This document shows positions 17,872 through 28,000 of a DNA stretch of 64,000 bases, piece by piece (the stretch's first letter is position 1; every line of letters begins with the position of its first letter). Both the position numbers and the translations under genes were made by a program. The DNA comes from Alphaproteobacteria bacterium. GTDB lineage: Bacteria; Pseudomonadota; Alphaproteobacteria; Sphingomonadales; Emcibacteraceae. Below the pieces are notes generated by a model that saw only the letters and a list, made by a program, of their open reading frames with translations, made no database searches and had not been told where the DNA came from. Where the stretch lies: the NCBI GenBank assembly GCA_020446675.1, contig JAGREE010000007.1, forward strand, positions 53,753-117,752. Reading direction: 5' to 3'.

Positions 17872-18984
17872 CTAGAATATAGGATTACGGGACGAGTCTT
17901 CAACCCATTTGTGTAAAATGCTTTTGGCACGTTGTTCGCTTGTATTCACAAACTGACTGTATGCATGTTCAATTTCGGGCTGCGACAGTTCCGTATCCAT
18001 CATTTTTGCTTCACGGGTAAGGCGGAACATAGTCAGGAATACTGATTTATCTATTTTTGCTGCGCAGCAGGCAATCGCCAGCGCTGAAGGTCCCCGTTCA
18101 TAAAGAATATTATACATAATCGCTTCAGGAATATTCAGAATTTCGGCAAATGCCAGTTCAAAAAGCCTGATATTTCCCTGACGTAGACTTTTCATCAGGA
18201 ACGAAATATGAAGTTTATTGGCTTTCTTGAGTTTATCAATAAGGGTTTTTTCACTGTCGCCTTTTGTTATTTTTAATTCATCTTCGCTTTTTAATTCCTC
18301 TACACTTTCATAAAGAATACTTTCAAGTTCCTCAGCAGAAAAAGTATGAATTTCCAGAAGTTCCTGTTTTAGCGACATTGACACCCAGCTATACATACGG
18401 GCAGCAATATGTTTAGGTAAATCTTCACGATGAATAATAGGAGACTGCAGAACTTCCCTTGTTTTTGATTTTTCCACCAGAAGTTCGATTGTTTCATTAT
18501 CAATCTTTGCTTCTTTATTGGTTAGCAAGGTAACAATAACGCCGTCATCATCAGTTTTAACCAACTCTCTTGATACATCAGAAGAAAGCATTTTACGGGC
18601 CGCGATACTTAACTGATGCTGCCGTGATTTTCTCTGGATGATATTAACGAGTTCCCTATCAGTCAGGAGAGTATTCTGTATAAGAACAGGGTTGGCGACT
18701 TCAATTTCATCATTGGCAAGTAAAATGATCAGTTCCACAGGAACATCATCTTTATCAGCAAGCTTTAAGGATAATTTTCTCCTCAGGCTGACCTCAACAT
18801 CTCTGATAATTCTGCCAAGAATATCCATCATAAGATCAATTTCGGTCGATGAAATCTGTTGGTACTGGGATTCAATTAAGTCCGTAATACCATTAAACAG
18901 CTCTGCCCGGCCTTTTTTGCTACTGTCATGGGCCAGCTTGATCAAGTTTTGGATTTCTTCGCCAGTATTTATCATATCGCTCAT
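17872..18984 (-). CDS. DUF2336 domain protein (second paralogue)
   Basis: A 370-residue helical protein clearly related to the one at 14218-15339 over most of its length: SLKLADKDDVPVELIILLAN here against ERLAESEDMSPELVIMLAN there, and ARMYSWVSMSL against HKMYWWVSAAL. Function unknown. It is transcribed 35 bases ahead of nadK. The two paralogues point at each other around the kinase and nadK, suggesting an old inverted duplication or a pair kept for related roles. Confidence 0.85.
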   Translation of the reverse strand: MSDMINTGEEIQNLIKLAHDSSKKGRAELFNGITDLIESQYQQISSTEIDLMMDILGRIIRDVEVSLRRKLSLKLADKDDVPVELIILLANDEIEVANPVLIQNTLLTDRELVNIIQRKSRQHQLSIAARKMLSSDVSRELVKTDDDGVIVTLLTNKEAKIDNETIELLVEKSKTREVLQSPIIHREDLPKHIAARMYSWVSMSLKQELLEIHTFSAEELESILYESVEELKSEDELKITKGDSEKTLIDKLKKANKLHISFLMKSLRQGNIRLFELAFAEILNIPEAIMYNILYERGPSALAIACCAAKIDKSVFLTMFRLTREAKMMDTELSQPEIEHAYSQFVNTSEQRAKSILHKWVEDSSRNPIF

Positions 18985-19140
18985 TTATACTCACCAATAC
19001 CATCTATCATAAGTAAAATGGTATTATCTGTTTCTTTAAATATAATACTTAATATAAAGGCAAAAGGTTAAGAAAATGCATCATCTCAAGGAATTAATTC
19101 AAAAAAATCACAAAATTCCATGATAAATTATATTGAGAAT

Positions 19141-19551
19141 TTATTTAATAATGTCCAGAGCTGTTTCTTCTGTTTCAGATAAAGTTCTTATAACGGCGGC
19201 ATTGGTTTTATAAGCCTGTTTTGCTTTTATAAGTTCTGAAAATTCAATGGCAGGATCAACATTGGGAATGTCCACAAATCCATTGCTATTAGAAGCAGGG
19301 TCATTGGGACTATAAAGTGAAAAAGAGGCCGGATTTACAGGAACTTTAGTCGCTATGACACCGCCGTTTCTACCGGAACTGTTAATCACTTTTTGTGGAA
19401 CATAAGCACGGGTCGAACGGAGTGCTGCAGTGGAGGTATCACCACCGAGGGGAAAGGAGGTATTATAGGCATTAACGATATTATTGGCAGCAGTGTTGGC
19501 CCTCGTTGATGCCGCTAGTAACCCGGACAGACTTGTACTTATTCCATTCAT
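19141..19551 (-). CDS. Flagellar basal-body rod-like protein, lone copy
   Basis: A 136-residue protein with the two conserved ends of flagellar rod/hook proteins: SLSGLLAASTRANTAANNIV at the N-terminus (the consensus has AANNIAN) and KAYKTNAAVIRTLSETEETA at the C-terminus. The middle is short, as in FlgB/FlgC-size proteins. No other flagellar gene is in this window. It follows mfd by about 70 bases on the same strand. I chose the ATG at 19551 (another ATG lies at 19554); the longer frame uses a TTG at 19605 and adds a non-conserved leader. Confidence 0.7.
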   Translation of the reverse strand: MNGISTSLSGLLAASTRANTAANNIVNAYNTSFPLGGDTSTAALRSTRAYVPQKVINSSGRNGGVIATKVPVNPASFSLYSPNDPASNSNGFVDIPNVDPAIEFSELIKAKQAYKTNAAVIRTLSETEETALDIIK

Positions 19552-19624
19552 CATGTTTACAGAATAAAAATGAATTTCTAAATTTTCATTAATGAAAAGT
19601 GACAATTTTAACTATTAAACCAGC

Positions 19625-22600
19625 TTATTTTTCTGCTATTTCTGCCAAAGTTCTGGAAAGATTGAGAGAGCCATTTATTCGGCTTTCAATTTTTGACCAT
19701 TTGCGCACATAAACCAGCCTGTGATCAGGTCTTATTTTAGTGATACTGTCCTGCATGGTAAGAAATTCGATGAGACCTGCTGGATTGGCAAATTTTGAAT
19801 TTCTGAAAGCAACGATTGCTCCCTTTGGCCCGGTTTCAATTTTTTCAATTCCTGCCCGCCGGCAATATTGTTTAATTTCAATAATTTTAAGAAGATGTTC
19901 GACCTCTTCTGGTAATTTACCAAATCTGTCAATCAGTTCCGCGCCAAAAGCATCTATATCGCGTTTGTCATGAAGATCGGCAATACGCCGATAAAGTGAC
20001 ATGCGAAGGTTAAGGTCTTTAACATACCGTTCTGGGATCATGACACTGGCACCGACATTGATCTGGGGAGACCAGCTATCTTCAAATTCTTCGTCTGATA
20101 TGCCGGATTTTGCCTGAGCAACGGCTTCTTCAAGCATTTGCTGGTAAAGTTCGATACCAACCTCTCTGATATGTCCGGATTGTTCATCGCCAAGCAGATT
20201 GCCCGCGCCCCTTATATCAAGATCGTGACTGGCGAGTGTAAACCCGGCCCCGAGTGTATCAAGGGTCTGTAATACATGGAGCCTTTTTTCCGCCTGCAGT
20301 GTCGGAATGCTTCGGGGTGGCAGGGTAAGATAGGCATAGGCCCGGACCTTTGAACGACCAACCCGGCCTCTTAGCTGATAAAGCTGCGCCAGACCATAAT
20401 TGTCAGCCCGGTGAATTATCATTGTATTTGCTGTTGGAATATCAAGGCCACTTTCAACGATCGTGGTCGAAAGAAGGACATCATAAGCGCCATCATAAAA
20501 TGCATTCATGATGTCTTCGATTTGCCCGGGGGCCATTTGTCCATGCGCTGTAACAAATTTAATCTCGGGCACGGTTTCTTTCAAAAATTCACCGACTTCT
20601 TTAAGGTCTGATATGCGCGGGCAAACATAAAAACTTTGTCCACCCCGGTAATGTTCCCGTAGCAAAGCCTCGCGGATCACAAGATCATCCATCGGCAGAA
20701 CAAATGTGCGAACGGCAAGCCTGTCCACCGGTGGTGTGGCGATAAGACTTAAACCCTGTATGCCACTCATGGCCAGCTGTAGCGTTCTGGGAATCGGTGT
20801 TGCTGTCAATGTCAGGACATGGACATTGCTTTTTAATTTTTTCAGCTTTTCTTTATGAACAACACCAAAATGCTGCTCTTCATCAATAATCAACAGGCCT
20901 AAATTATTAAACTTTACAGTCTCACTTAAAACGGCATGGGTCCCGATCAATATTTCGCAATCTCCCTTCGCCACTTCCTCTTTTGTAAGTTTCTGGTCCT
21001 TTGAACTGACGAGGCGTGATAAGTGTCCGATTTTTATATTAAGTCCTTTAAAACGTTCACAGAATGTTTTGTAATGCTGCCTGGCGAGCAGGGTGGTCGG
21101 CGCAATGATTGCTACCTGATATCCTTCCATTACGGACAGAAACGCACTTCTTAAGGCCACTTCAGTTTTGCCAAAGCCCACATCACCGCAAATCAGCCGG
21201 TCCATAGGTCGACCACTTGACAGGTCTTCAATCACATCGCCGATAGCCCTTAGCTGATCGTCAGTTTCCGTATAGGGGAAGCGAGCGCAAAATTCATTAT
21301 AAAGCCCATCTGCCGGTTTTATAATCTCACCTTTGCGAAGGGCACGTTCAGCCGCCACCTTGATCAGTTCATCGGCCATTTCGCGGATACGTTTTTTCAG
21401 CTTTGCTTTACGGCTCTGCCAGGCGACACCGCCTAATTTATCAAGCTTGGCATCACTATCCTCGTTTCCGTAACGGCTAAGAACTTCGATATTCTCAACC
21501 GGCACATAAAGTTTATCGCCGTCCTGATAATTAAGCAGGACACAGTCATGGGCGGCACCATCAACTTCGATTGTTTTAAGGCCGACATAACGGCCGATCC
21601 CATGGTCCAGATGAATGACCAGATCCCCGGGGGTCAGGGCAGATGCTTCTGAAATAAAATTCTCAGCCTTTCGGCTGCGCCTTACCTTTCGGATCAGACG
21701 ATCCCCCAAAATATCCTGTTCAGAAATGATGGCGAACTTATCGGTCTCAAAACCCGCCTCAAGTGGAAGGATTATCAGGCCAATCATATCTTTTGGCAGC
21801 CGGGCAGCACTTTTCCAACTGTCCAGCTGCTTATGGTTTGCCATGCCATGATCCTTTAGAACAGCGCTCAATCTGTCCTGTGCGCCAATACTGTAACTGG
21901 CAAGATAAGTTTTTTTGCCCTTTTCCTGAAGGCTTACAATATGTTTTCTTAAGGCATCATAGATATTTGTATTTTTATCATTCCGCTCAGGGGCAAAATT
22001 GCGGCCTGCCACTCCTCTATAAACGCGGACATTCGAAGAAGATGGAACATTAAATGGATTAAGCTGATGTATATGGAACTTTTCAGCGAAATCCTGCCAT
22101 TCGGCTGCTGTTAAAAATAAGCTTTCAGGAGGAACAGGCTTATATGGCGCAACAGTCCCATTGTTCTTGGGACTATCTTCAAGTGACGATTTTCGGGCAA
22201 GATAATAATCAGAAATAGCACTGAACCTGTTTTCAAGTGCTTCTGTGGTTAAATTATCCATTGTGACCACTGCATCCGGTAGATAATCGAACAGGGTTTC
22301 AAGATTTTCATGAAAAAAAGGAAGCCAATGTTCCATTCCGGCATGGCGTCGTCCATCCGTTATGGCTTCATATAGCGGATCATTTCCACGGGCAGGACCG
22401 AAATTGCTGACATAGGATCGCCGGAATAAGGAAATTGATTTTTCATCAAGAAAAATTTCACCCATGGGCACCAGTTCAATTTTGTCTGTTTTGTCTTCAG
22501 TTCGTTGGCTGATGGGATCAAATATTTTGATGGTGTCAATCTCATCCCCCCAAAGATCAATTCTCAAGGGGTTTTCTGATGCAGAAGGAAAAATATCAAT

Positions 22601-23098
22601 GATATTGCCACGAATTGCATAATCACCATGATCAACAACTGTGCTGGCCCGTGAATATCCATTATGGGTGAGGTAATTATTGAGTGTGTCCGTATCAAGG
22701 CTTTCTCTGACTGAGACTTTAAAACTGGTATCTTTTAATGTTTTTCTGGTCGGGATACGCTGGGTGACGGCATTAATCGTCGTGATTATGATCTGCTTTT
22801 TTGTCGGATTAAGAATTTTTATCAGACTTGTCATCCTGCGTGCAAGAATATCCGGATTTGGTGAAACCCGGTCATAAGGCAGGCAATCCCATGCCGGAAA
22901 TGTGATGATTTCGACCTCTGGATTAAAAAAGCCGATAAGCTCAGCCAAATTTTCCATACGCATATCATCACGGGCAATATGTAAAATTGCTTGATTTTCC
23001 GCTAGTTCATTAACCGCTTCGGCTATGAGTTGCGCATCCATGCCTTCCGGCACGTTGCTTAATATCAATGGAAGTTCGGCATGGATAAAACTGATCAC
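19625..23098 (-). CDS. mfd: Transcription-repair coupling factor Mfd
   Basis: A full-length 1157-residue Mfd that removes stalled RNA polymerase from damaged DNA and recruits UvrA. In order: UvrB-like N-terminal domain, CarD-like RNA-polymerase-interacting domain (GDLVIHLDHGIGRYVGL, near 495), helicase motifs GDVGFGKTEVALR (near 640), LLIIDEEQHFG and LTLTATPIPRTLQL, motif VI QLRGRVGRSKVRAYAYL, and a C-terminal TRCF domain. It starts with GTG at 23098, overlapping the sdhE stop by three bases. Confidence 0.97.
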   Translation of the reverse strand: MISFIHAELPLILSNVPEGMDAQLIAEAVNELAENQAILHIARDDMRMENLAELIGFFNPEVEIITFPAWDCLPYDRVSPNPDILARRMTSLIKILNPTKKQIIITTINAVTQRIPTRKTLKDTSFKVSVRESLDTDTLNNYLTHNGYSRASTVVDHGDYAIRGNIIDIFPSASENPLRIDLWGDEIDTIKIFDPISQRTEDKTDKIELVPMGEIFLDEKSISLFRRSYVSNFGPARGNDPLYEAITDGRRHAGMEHWLPFFHENLETLFDYLPDAVVTMDNLTTEALENRFSAISDYYLARKSSLEDSPKNNGTVAPYKPVPPESLFLTAAEWQDFAEKFHIHQLNPFNVPSSSNVRVYRGVAGRNFAPERNDKNTNIYDALRKHIVSLQEKGKKTYLASYSIGAQDRLSAVLKDHGMANHKQLDSWKSAARLPKDMIGLIILPLEAGFETDKFAIISEQDILGDRLIRKVRRSRKAENFISEASALTPGDLVIHLDHGIGRYVGLKTIEVDGAAHDCVLLNYQDGDKLYVPVENIEVLSRYGNEDSDAKLDKLGGVAWQSRKAKLKKRIREMADELIKVAAERALRKGEIIKPADGLYNEFCARFPYTETDDQLRAIGDVIEDLSSGRPMDRLICGDVGFGKTEVALRSAFLSVMEGYQVAIIAPTTLLARQHYKTFCERFKGLNIKIGHLSRLVSSKDQKLTKEEVAKGDCEILIGTHAVLSETVKFNNLGLLIIDEEQHFGVVHKEKLKKLKSNVHVLTLTATPIPRTLQLAMSGIQGLSLIATPPVDRLAVRTFVLPMDDLVIREALLREHYRGGQSFYVCPRISDLKEVGEFLKETVPEIKFVTAHGQMAPGQIEDIMNAFYDGAYDVLLSTTIVESGLDIPTANTMIIHRADNYGLAQLYQLRGRVGRSKVRAYAYLTLPPRSIPTLQAEKRLHVLQTLDTLGAGFTLASHDLDIRGAGNLLGDEQSGHIREVGIELYQQMLEEAVAQAKSGISDEEFEDSWSPQINVGASVMIPERYVKDLNLRMSLYRRIADLHDKRDIDAFGAELIDRFGKLPEEVEHLLKIIEIKQYCRRAGIEKIETGPKGAIVAFRNSKFANPAGLIEFLTMQDSITKIRPDHRLVYVRKWSKIESRINGSLNLSRTLAEIAEK

Positions 23099-23412
23099 TT
23101 GATTATCTTGATATAGTCAATGGATTTAAGCATTTTCATGACATCATGGTCATACTGTTCGGGTTCAGGGCGGTCACTGGTAATCCAGGCAACAAGATCA
23201 GAATCAGCTTCCCGCAGCAGATTTTCATAAAGATCAAGTTGCTCCGGTGTCATTTGATCAAGAAACTGATCGGCAAATGAGCCAAGCAAAATATCCGCTT
23301 CTTTGATTCCGCGATGCCAGCTTCTGAATTTCAGCCGTTTTCTGCGGATTTTAATGTCTTCGTTTTTATCGATCTGGCCTTCAATAAAACCTGGCGTATT
23401 AAATTGTGTCAC
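23095..23412 (-). CDS. sdhE: Succinate dehydrogenase assembly factor SdhE
   Basis: A 105-residue protein of the SdhE/SDHAF2 family, which promotes covalent FAD attachment to the succinate dehydrogenase flavoprotein. The hallmark segment is FRSWHRGIKEADILLGSFAD (the family consensus has RGxxExD), followed by the acidic helical part QLDLYENLLREADSDLVAWI. It overlaps the mfd start, and it is divergent from recG 86 bases away. Confidence 0.93.
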   Translation of the reverse strand: MTQFNTPGFIEGQIDKNEDIKIRRKRLKFRSWHRGIKEADILLGSFADQFLDQMTPEQLDLYENLLREADSDLVAWITSDRPEPEQYDHDVMKMLKSIDYIKIIK

Positions 23413-23498
23413 TTAACTTCTCATTCAAAAATTGGTAAGTTATGTTAAGTGTATATAAAAATAACAAATAAAATAAAACCTTTAATATTGCGGAAACG

Positions 23499-25589
23499 AT
23501 GCGACCAGAAATACTCTTTCCATTATTTGCAGAAACGGAAACTTTGCCCGGCGTGGGTAAGCGTATTGCTGCCGGAATAGAAAAAGTGGCGGGAAGCCGC
23601 ATATTGGACCTTTTATGGCATATGCCGGTTGATATTATTGATCGTCGTGCCGGGCCTGATTTAATTGATATTACCTTTGATCAGATCGTGACACTTGAAG
23701 TCACCGTCGGCGGACATGACCCGGCACCGGCAAAAAGTAAAAAACCATACAGGGTCTGGTGTCATGATGATACCGGAACCATTTGTCTGGTTTTTTTTCA
23801 TCCACGTAAGGATTATATTCTGACGCAATTGCCGGAGGGGGAGAAACGACTGATCAGCGGCAAAGTGGAAGTCTATAGCGGTCAGTTGCAGATGAGCCAT
23901 CCTGATTATATTTTGCCGCCGGAAAAAAGAAATGAGATACCGTCAGTTGAGCCAGTATATCCGCTTACCGCCGGGGTAAGTGGCAAAGTAATGGCCCGTA
24001 TTATTAATGAAGCGACAAAAAAAGCTCCTAATCTGCCTGAATGGCTGGACCCAGCGTTGATCAAGAGAGAGCGCTGGCCGGATTGGATTAGCTCTATAAA
24101 TAAAGCACATCACCCCGAAAGTAAGGATGATACTTATTCAAACAGTCCCGCACGTCTTAGACTGGCATATGATGAATTGCTGGCAAATCAACTGGCGCTT
24201 GAAATTATGAGAAGGCAGACTAAGAAAAAAAAGGGTCGTGCCATGGAAGGCACACATATACTGACGGATAAATTTCTTGCAAATCTGCCATATCAATTAA
24301 CGGGAGCACAAAAGAATGCCATTTCTGAAATAGGTAAGGATATGGCGGGGCCATCAGCCATGATGCGGCTTTTACAGGGGGATGTGGGAAGTGGCAAAAC
24401 AGTTGTCGCCCTCTATTCTATGTTAATCGCCATTGAGAATAATGCGCAGGCTGCGATTATCGCGCCGACCGAAATTCTGGCACGGCAGCATTTTGCCAGC
24501 CTCACCGATATGACTAAGGGCTTAGGAGTCAATATTGCAATTCTGACTGGTCGGGATAAGGGTAAAGCAAGACAAAAAATACTGGAAGACCTGGTGTCGG
24601 GGAAAACTGATATACTTGTCGGGACACATGCCCTTATACAAAAAGATGTGATTTATCATGATCTGGCTATGGCCGTCATTGATGAACAGCATCGATTTGG
24701 TGTGGAGCAAAGAATGGCTCTATCCGCCAAAGGAGCTAAGGGAATTGGCATGGATATCCTGGCGATGACGGCGACCCCCATCCCAAGAACTCTCACTTTG
24801 ACGGTTTACGGGGATATGGATGTTTCAAGACTTTATGAAAAACCGCCGGGTCGTACACCAATTGATACGCGCGTGATGGCATTAAACAGGCTAGAGGAAG
24901 TGATTACCGCCACCAGAAGAGCTATAGAAAATGGTGCCAGAATATATTGGGTGTGTCCACTTGTTGAGGAATCGGAAGTGCTTGACCTGGCAGCGGCAGA
25001 AGAACGATTTAGACATCTGGAACAGATATTTGGGCATAGGGTCGGCCTTATCCATGGTAAGATGAAAGTGAAGGAAAAAGATGAAGTGATGAACCGCTTC
25101 ATCGCCGGAAATATTGATATCCTGGTGGCGACGACAGTTATAGAGGTCGGTGTCGATGTGCCGGAGGCAACAGTCATGATCATTGAACATGCAGAACGGT
25201 TTGGACTGTCGCAGCTTCACCAGCTCCGTGGCCGTGTCGGCCGTGGCGGGGCTAAATCAACCTGTCTTCTACTTTATGGAACACTTGGCGCGACGGCAAA
25301 ATCGCGTTTAAATATAATGCGGCAAACCGAAGATGGCTTTATAATAGCGGAAGAGGATTTAAAACTAAGAGGGGCAGGTGAGGTCCTTGGCACACGACAG
25401 AGCGGTTTGCCGAAATTCAGAGTAGCCTGCCTTGAAGACCATCATAAACTGATCCCGATGGCAAGGGATGATGCCCGGCTGGTTCTGGAAAAAGATCCTG
25501 AACTTTCAGGGGTGCGCGGTAAAAACCTTCGTATATTACTTTATCTGTTTGAAAGAGATGAGGGTGTAAAATATCTTAAGTCCGGATAA
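23499..25589 (+). CDS. recG: ATP-dependent DNA helicase RecG
   Basis: A 696-residue RecG that remodels stalled replication forks and Holliday junctions. The N-terminal OB/wedge domain contains VTVGGHDPAPAKSKKPYRVW; the helicase core has Walker A LLQGDVGSGKTVVAL (near 292), IDEQHRFGVEQR, MTATPIPRTL and QLHQLRGRVGRGG, and a C-terminal TRG-like segment. Its last 14 bases overlap the end of convergent rsmJ. Only a weak ribosome site precedes the ATG at 23499. Confidence 0.97.
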   Translation: MRPEILFPLFAETETLPGVGKRIAAGIEKVAGSRILDLLWHMPVDIIDRRAGPDLIDITFDQIVTLEVTVGGHDPAPAKSKKPYRVWCHDDTGTICLVFFHPRKDYILTQLPEGEKRLISGKVEVYSGQLQMSHPDYILPPEKRNEIPSVEPVYPLTAGVSGKVMARIINEATKKAPNLPEWLDPALIKRERWPDWISSINKAHHPESKDDTYSNSPARLRLAYDELLANQLALEIMRRQTKKKKGRAMEGTHILTDKFLANLPYQLTGAQKNAISEIGKDMAGPSAMMRLLQGDVGSGKTVVALYSMLIAIENNAQAAIIAPTEILARQHFASLTDMTKGLGVNIAILTGRDKGKARQKILEDLVSGKTDILVGTHALIQKDVIYHDLAMAVIDEQHRFGVEQRMALSAKGAKGIGMDILAMTATPIPRTLTLTVYGDMDVSRLYEKPPGRTPIDTRVMALNRLEEVITATRRAIENGARIYWVCPLVEESEVLDLAAAEERFRHLEQIFGHRVGLIHGKMKVKEKDEVMNRFIAGNIDILVATTVIEVGVDVPEATVMIIEHAERFGLSQLHQLRGRVGRGGAKSTCLLLYGTLGATAKSRLNIMRQTEDGFIIAEEDLKLRGAGEVLGTRQSGLPKFRVACLEDHHKLIPMARDDARLVLEKDPELSGVRGKNLRILLYLFERDEGVKYLKSG

Positions 25590-26178
25590 AAACATCATAA
25601 CGGGTTGATTTTCCTGTAATCTGATGAGACGGTATTATAATTCCATCCATTGGTTCTGCCCGCATGGGCCATTTTAATACAACCCTTGACCTGGCGCAGG
25701 CGAGGGCAATTTCAAGCAGCTCACGGGCGTCCGGGTCAGTTCCGACGATATCTCGGATCAGGCGCATTTCTTTTTTTACCAGGGCTGATTTCTGTCTTGG
25801 CGGATGCATGGGATCAATCAAGACCACATCCGGGTTTAAAGTGGGAAGAAGGTCCCTGGCATCCCCATGAAGCAAGGTCATACGCCGGATAATTTCTGCA
25901 TACTGCTCATTTTCATGCATTGCCCTGTTTAGTCCTTCGTGCAACAAACGATGCATATGAGGATTTCGTTCAATAAGTGTTACCTGAGCACCCAGTGACG
26001 CCAGAAGGAATGCATCACGGCCAAGTCCGGCTGTTGCATCAACGACAGACGGAATATGACCGCTCTTAAATCCGATTGCCTTTGGTAAAGCCTGTCTCCG
26101 TCCGCCGCCATATTTTAGACGATGGCCGACCGCACCGCCGACAAAATCGCAGACGAGATCATCAGGACTTTTTGACAT
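25576..26178 (-). CDS. rsmJ: 16S rRNA m2G1516 methyltransferase RsmJ
   Basis: A 200-residue SAM-dependent methyltransferase modifying guanosine 1516 of 16S rRNA. Family features: GGRRQALPKAIGFK near the N-terminus, motif I VVDATAGLGRDAFLLASLG, TLIERNPHMHRLL, and the catalytic-site-like DPMHPPRQKSALVKKEMR. It overlaps the preceding DUF502 gene by 17 bases and the end of recG by 14 bases. Confidence 0.92.
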   Translation of the reverse strand: MSKSPDDLVCDFVGGAVGHRLKYGGGRRQALPKAIGFKSGHIPSVVDATAGLGRDAFLLASLGAQVTLIERNPHMHRLLHEGLNRAMHENEQYAEIIRRMTLLHGDARDLLPTLNPDVVLIDPMHPPRQKSALVKKEMRLIRDIVGTDPDARELLEIALACARSRVVLKWPMRAEPMDGIIIPSHQITGKSTRYDVFIRT

Positions 26179-26833
26179 TTTTCTTGGGTAGATCCTGTGG
26201 ATTTACTAGTCCGGCAGAAATAACATATTTTGCGCCCTGATCAGGGGTCATATCCAGATAAATCAGGTCTTTCTTCGGCACAAACAGTAAGAAACCTGAG
26301 GTTGGATTTGGTGTTGTCGGTAAAAAGACATTCACCACTTCATCTTCAATTTTACCCTGAATTTCGCTTTTATTTTCACCGGACACAAAAGCAATTGCCC
26401 ATAAACCGGGCCTAGGATATTCAACCAGAACAACATCGCTGAAGCTCTTGCTATCTTGGGCGATAACGGTTTCAAAAATCTGCTTCAGGGTGCTGTAAAC
26501 GCTTCTGACGATAGGCATTCTGTCAACCAGTCTTTCCCCAAAGCGAATAAGCGCCCGTCCAAAGAGATTGGCGGTAAGAGCCCCCAGTATAACCAGAAAT
26601 AGAAATAAAAATATCAGCCCCAATCCCGGTATTGAAATAGGTTTAAGATATGTTTCAGGGTTATAGGCTGCGGGGATTAATGGCTTAATATGATTATCAA
26701 CAAGAGAAATGAACCACCAGCCAATATAGACTGTAATTCCAATCGGTGATGCTACAACAAGTCCGGTCAGAAAATAATTTCTGATCCGGTGCAAGAATCC
26801 TGCTTTTCTAACGGGTTCATCTGTATCTGACAT
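26162..26833 (-). CDS. DUF502 family membrane protein
   Basis: A 223-residue inner-membrane protein with two transmembrane regions (FLTGLVVASPIGITVYIGWW near 20, and GLIFLFLFLVILGALTANLF near 75), followed by the DUF502 signature RMPIVRSVYSTLKQIFETV and a soluble beta-rich C-terminus. Function is unknown. Its ATG abuts the stop of the upstream acyltransferase and it overlaps rsmJ, so it belongs to the lptF-lptG transcript. Confidence 0.88.
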   Translation of the reverse strand: MSDTDEPVRKAGFLHRIRNYFLTGLVVASPIGITVYIGWWFISLVDNHIKPLIPAAYNPETYLKPISIPGLGLIFLFLFLVILGALTANLFGRALIRFGERLVDRMPIVRSVYSTLKQIFETVIAQDSKSFSDVVLVEYPRPGLWAIAFVSGENKSEIQGKIEDEVVNVFLPTTPNPTSGFLLFVPKKDLIYLDMTPDQGAKYVISAGLVNPQDLPKKNVKKS

Positions 26834-27982
26834 TTATAAATCTTTTTGATATAATCTGTATGTTTTATATTTTACGCAACCGATTGTCTCAAGCAATTTT
26901 GAGAGCCTCGTATTTTCTTCCAGTACCCATGAAAGTTCTGCTTCTTCGCATCCGACAGCGGTTGCAGTCTGTCGGCACGCTTCAAACAGTCCGAACGACA
27001 TTATACCGCTTAAACGACTGTTTTGATATTCTTTTCGAACACCCATAAGCGGGACGCGCACGGTTTTAAAACTGGGGCTTATTTTTAACCGCCAAAGGAG
27101 CTTAAAAATACCAAACGGAAACAGTTTGCCGTCAAGGTCACGGATAATTTCATTGATATTCGGAAGGGTGACCATCATTGCTTGTGGAACACCGTCAATT
27201 TCAGCAATATAGGTAAAATCCTCGCGGATAATCATTTTTAATTCCTTAACCGCATGGTCAAGTTCCGCTTCTGTAAAAGGAATATATTTCCAGTTTTCAA
27301 TCCAGGCATCATTAAAAATATCAAGGATGATTTTCAGTTCTTCTTCATATTTATTCATATTAATAGGACGAAATTTTACCTGCCCTTTTTCTACAGCGCG
27401 ATCGACAAGTTTTTGTATAACAGGCGGTAAAATCGGTTTGCTGATATCCAATGTATATGCCCATGTGTCCTTTACTTTTTTAAAACCGGAGCCATTGACC
27501 AGTTTTTCAAAATAGGGACGGGCATGTCCCATAAGAAGCCTGGGGGGGGTATCAAAACCATCAACCAACATGCCGGTTTCTTCATTGATGGAAAGATTGA
27601 AGGGGCCGATCACTTCCACCATGCCATTTTGCTTCAACCACTTGCAGGCAATCGTAAAAAGCGCATTGGCAACGTCCTGATCGTCAATGCAATCGAAATA
27701 ACCGTAATGTCCTGTTTTAATACCATGATATTTCTCGACAAGTTCATCTATCTGTGCGCTGATACGGCCGACAGGTTTGCCGTCTTTGTAGGCGATCCAG
27801 AACTTTACTTCCGCGTGCTCAAAAAACGGGTTCTTTTTTTCATCAATGGCATCCAGCCGTTCCATTATCAGTGGTGGAACCCAGTTTGGATCATCTTCAT
27901 ATATGTCCCAAAGCAGTTTTACAAAAACTTTACGGTCTTCTTTTGTCGTCGCTTCTTTTATTTCTATATTAGCGAATGTCAT
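26834..27982 (-). CDS. GNAT-type N-acyltransferase, candidate ceramide synthase
   Basis: A 382-residue soluble protein with two GNAT-like halves. The N-terminal part reads LLWDIYEDDPNWVPPLIMER and NPFFEHAEVKFWIAYKDGKP then VGRISAQ; the C-terminal half has an acetyltransferase-like strand-helix pattern (FTYIAEIDGVPQAMMVTLPN). Caulobacter's bacterial ceramide synthase is reported to be a GNAT-superfamily N-acyltransferase, and the other four ceramide genes lie at 31.5-35.8 kb here, so I infer acylation of 3-oxosphinganine. A generic GNAT enzyme remains possible. Eighteen bases separate it from lptG upstream, and DUF502 follows directly. Confidence 0.75.
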   Translation of the reverse strand: MTFANIEIKEATTKEDRKVFVKLLWDIYEDDPNWVPPLIMERLDAIDEKKNPFFEHAEVKFWIAYKDGKPVGRISAQIDELVEKYHGIKTGHYGYFDCIDDQDVANALFTIACKWLKQNGMVEVIGPFNLSINEETGMLVDGFDTPPRLLMGHARPYFEKLVNGSGFKKVKDTWAYTLDISKPILPPVIQKLVDRAVEKGQVKFRPINMNKYEEELKIILDIFNDAWIENWKYIPFTEAELDHAVKELKMIIREDFTYIAEIDGVPQAMMVTLPNINEIIRDLDGKLFPFGIFKLLWRLKISPSFKTVRVPLMGVRKEYQNSRLSGIMSFGLFEACRQTATAVGCEEAELSWVLEENTRLSKLLETIGCVKYKTYRLYQKDL

Positions 27983-28000
27983 TAACAGTCCTTTTTTTGA

